Source: Bacilli bacterium
GTDB taxonomy: Bacteria; Bacillota_I; Bacilli_A; RF39; UBA660
Assembly: GCA_017478105.1 (NCBI GenBank)
Contig: JAFVEF010000032.1
Location: forward strand, 1-32,474
Direction: 5' to 3'
DNA: 32,474 bases
Part shown: positions 30,533-32,474 of the stretch, one piece after another
How positions within the stretch are numbered: the first letter of the stretch is position 1
Layout: every line of letters begins with the position of its first letter
Made by a program: the position numbers and the translations under genes
The notes under the pieces: model-generated
What the model was told of the DNA's origin: nothing
Database searches by the model: none
The model's input: only the letters and a program-made list of their open reading frames with translations

Positions 30533-31381
30533 ATGAATATAGATTATAATTTATATAAGATTTTTTTATACTTATATGAAGAAAAGAGTATTTCAAAAAC
30601 AGCTAGTAAACTATATGTATCACAACCGGCAATTAGTTATAGTTTAAAAGAATTAGAATCACAACTTGGTTATCCTTTATTTACTAGAAATTCTAAGGGA
30701 ATTGAACCTACATTAGAAGCTAGAGAATTATATGGATATATTAGTACAGCTTTTAATATATTAAATGATGCAGAAGAGCATTTAAAAAATTTAAATGATT
30801 TGAATATTGGATCAATTAGAATAGGTATTTCTAAGGAATTAAGTGGTGTTTATTTAAATAATTTCTTAGTTTATTTTAAAGATAATTATCCCAATATTAA
30901 TATTTCTATTATAGTTGATGATTTAGATAAGATTATGGATATGCTTGAAGTAAGACAGATTGATCTTGCATTAGGTAAATATGATGGTGTTTTAAAAAAA
31001 GATATTAGTGAAGAAAAGGTAGAAGTATTACAAACTTGTATAATTTATGATGATAATCATAAGATAGAAAAATTAGAAGATATAGATGATTTAATAATAC
31101 AAAAAAAATCTTTCATTTGTGATCGATTAGATGATTGTTTGAAACTATTAGGACTTAACATAACTTATTCAATTGAAGTGGATGATTATTTATCTTTAGT
31201 AGAGTTTGTTAAGAGGGGTATTGGTGTTGGATTTGTTGTTTATCAAAATTATTTAGATAGTAATATTCATGTATTATTTGATGATAGATTACCTAAATAT
31301 GAAGTTTCTTGTTTTTATAATAATGATTATCTTACTATGGCATCTAGAAAGTTATTGGATTGTATTAAAAATAGAAGTTAG
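30533..31381 (+). CDS. LysR-family transcriptional regulator
   Basis: LysR-type activator or repressor (282 aa, normal length). The N-terminal winged helix-turn-helix (about 1-60) contains the family pattern SISKTASKLYVSQPAISYSLKELESQLGYPLFTRNSKGIEPT. The effector-binding domain (about 90-282) follows, starting IGSIRIGISKE. Effector unknown. It has a near-consensus promoter and a terminator whose loop contains its stop codon. The next gene, on the same strand, is a second class B PBP; LysR genes usually regulate a neighbour, often divergent, so regulation of the PBP is possible but not shown. Confidence 0.88.
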   Translation: MNIDYNLYKIFLYLYEEKSISKTASKLYVSQPAISYSLKELESQLGYPLFTRNSKGIEPTLEARELYGYISTAFNILNDAEEHLKNLNDLNIGSIRIGISKELSGVYLNNFLVYFKDNYPNINISIIVDDLDKIMDMLEVRQIDLALGKYDGVLKKDISEEKVEVLQTCIIYDDNHKIEKLEDIDDLIIQKKSFICDRLDDCLKLLGLNITYSIEVDDYLSLVEFVKRGIGVGFVVYQNYLDSNIHVLFDDRLPKYEVSCFYNNDYLTMASRKLLDCIKNRS

Positions 31382-31399
31382 ACTTCTATTTTTTTTAAT
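31369..31399 (+). terminator. Terminator after LysR gene
   Basis: Ten-bp stem AAATAGAAGT / ACTTCTATTT (31369-31378 / 31382-31391), 3-nt loop TAG, which is the LysR stop codon, followed by T-run. Confidence 0.8.
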
Positions 31400-31426
31400 T
31401 ATTCATATTATTTATTGGGGTGTAAT

Positions 31427-32474
31427 ATGTTTAATAAAAATATTAATATTAGAATTAAAATATTGTTTTTATTATTACTTATTCCTTTATTATTAGTTAT
31501 TATTAAAGTATTTTATATTCAGGTTTTTCAATATACTAAATTAAATACATTAGCTAAAGATTTATGGAGTAGAAATCTAGAGATAGAAGCAGATAGGGGA
31601 AAAATATTAGATAGAAATGGTAATGTTTTAGCAGATAATCTTACTACTACTTCTTTAGTATTAGTTCCTAATCAAATAAAGAATAAAAAGGAAGTTAGTA
31701 AGAAATTAGCTAATGTTCTTGGTATTGATTATGAAACAATGAAAAAACATGTTTATAAGAATGTATCAATTGAGAGGGTTCATCCTTATGGGAGAAGATT
31801 ATCTTATGATGTTGCGGAAAAGATTAGAGAGTTAAAACTAGATGGTGTTTATTTAGTAAAGGAATCAAAAAGGTATTATCCTTATGGTAATTTTTTATCT
31901 CATACATTAGGATATGTAGGTATTGATAATCAAGGACTTAGTGGATTAGAATTACAATATGATAAGTATTTGAAGGGTACTAATGGAGCAATTAAATATT
32001 TTAGTGATGCACATGGTAATAGATTAGAGATGAGTGATTATTATGTTGCGCCTACTAGTGGTTTAAATATTAATTTAACGATTGATATAAATATACAGAA
32101 ATCACTAGAAAGAGAAATGCGTAATATTGAAGATATGTTTAAAGCAGATATGGCTTTAGGAATAGTAGTTGATCCTAATAATGGAGAGGTTTTAGGTATG
32201 AGTGCAACTCCTTCTTTTGATCCAAATAATTATAAAGACTATAGTAAGGAAGTTTTAAGTAGAAATCTACCAATATGGGCCTCATATGAACCTGGTAGTA
32301 CTTTTAAAATTGTTACTATGGCTAGTTCTGTTGAAGAAAAAATCATTGATATATTTAATGATCATTTTTATGATAGTGGTAAAGTGTCAGTAGATGGTAG
32401 TGTTATTAAATGTTGGAAAGCGGGAGGTCATGGTGATCAAACCTTTTTACAGGTATTACAAAATTCATGTAATC
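31427..32474 (+). CDS. Second class B penicillin-binding protein, 3' truncated
   Basis: N-terminal 349 residues of a PBP2/SpoVD-type peptidoglycan transpeptidase; the frame is open to the window end. The start is ATG 31427 behind GGGGTG. One membrane anchor (about 11-28) is followed by ADRGKILDRNGNVLAD (the class B PBP signature) and a dimerisation domain (YYPYGNFLSHTLGYVG). The transpeptidase domain has the SxxK motif at Ser291 (EPGSTFK) and the SxN motif at 347-349 (SCN) in the last bases. The KTG motif and any PASTA domain lie beyond the window. It differs clearly from the PBP at 16919, so the organism has at least two class B enzymes; elongation versus septal or sporulation role cannot be decided here. 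Confidence 0.88.
   Translation, partial: MFNKNINIRIKILFLLLLIPLLLVIIKVFYIQVFQYTKLNTLAKDLWSRNLEIEADRGKILDRNGNVLADNLTTTSLVLVPNQIKNKKEVSKKLANVLGIDYETMKKHVYKNVSIERVHPYGRRLSYDVAEKIRELKLDGVYLVKESKRYYPYGNFLSHTLGYVGIDNQGLSGLELQYDKYLKGTNGAIKYFSDAHGNRLEMSDYYVAPTSGLNINLTIDINIQKSLEREMRNIEDMFKADMALGIVVDPNNGEVLGMSATPSFDPNNYKDYSKEVLSRNLPIWASYEPGSTFKIVTMASSVEEKIIDIFNDHFYDSGKVSVDGSVIKCWKAGGHGDQTFLQVLQNSCN

Noticed and set aside
31269-31496. + strand frame overlapping the LysR end and PBP start
   Set aside because: Overlaps two well-supported genes in another frame and crosses a terminator; Leu/Ile-rich composition is an AT artefact.
1-32474. CRISPR array, tRNA or rRNA genes, insertion sequences, riboswitches
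   Set aside because: No regularly spaced repeats, no cloverleaf-like or rRNA-like sequence, no transposase and no leader long enough for a typical riboswitch were found; all intergenic gaps are short.

Overview
The window is about 32.5 kb of very AT-rich bacterial DNA (roughly 28% G+C by eye). It is densely packed and almost entirely coded on the + strand, with strong AGGAGG-type ribosome binding sites, TTGACA/TATAAT promoters with 17-nt spacers, extended -10 (TGnTATAAT) promoters and short U-tailed terminators. TGG encodes Trp and TGA is a stop, so the code is the ordinary bacterial one. The mraZ-rsmH-ftsL-PBP cluster, the yqeG-yqeH pair, ParE/ParC of Bacillota type and a DUF1292 protein point to a low-GC Bacillota. 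It is probably an uncultured, gut-type Bacilli (RF39/Erysipelotrichia-like) that makes peptidoglycan. The genus cannot be read from the sequence.

Layout. 1-1613: 3' part of glutamyl-tRNA synthetase, whose start lies outside the window. 1661-5911: an unusual cluster of two related small two-helix membrane proteins, two tandem COOH-NH2 (glutamine-synthetase-like) amidoligase paralogs and an unrecognised helical protein. 5996-6664: a dTMP-kinase-like nucleotide kinase. 6754-12130: topoisomerase IV parE and parC, separated by a BRO-N/DinD-like gene whose promoter carries a LexA-box-like palindrome. 12212-13486: a membrane-anchored surface protein with a TasA/camelysin-like beta module and a C-terminal lectin-fold-like (DUF6273-type) domain. 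Its last ~120 bp are far richer in G+C than the rest and consist almost only of NNY codons, as expected of the variable repeat of a diversity-generating retroelement (DGR). 13580-15101: yqeG and yqeH (ribosome assembly). 15185-19066: division and cell-wall cluster preceded by three MraZ-type boxes at exact 10-bp spacing. 19077-21955: small envelope proteins around a guanine-deaminase-like enzyme. 22047-26822: two large coiled-coil proteins of unknown function and a DUF1292 protein. 26849-28733 (- strand): a NatA/NatB-type ABC exporter. 28821-30439: a superoxide reductase with a degenerate N-terminal domain, and a zinc-ribbon membrane protein. 30533-31381: a LysR regulator. 31427-end: a second class B penicillin-binding protein cut by the window edge.

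The genes fall into housekeeping blocks (translation, chromosome decatenation, ribosome assembly, division and wall synthesis) with accessory genes between them. The most interesting items are the probable DGR target (no reverse transcriptase or template repeat is in the window, so it would be served in trans), the tandem amidoligase/membrane-protein cluster, and the apparently SOS-controlled gene inside the parE-parC pair. Base composition also changes near 13.5 kb: codons to the left favour A in the third position with little G/C skew, while codons to the right favour T with G clearly above C on the + strand. No gene-free stretch longer than 300 bases exists. No tRNA, rRNA, CRISPR array or insertion sequence was seen.
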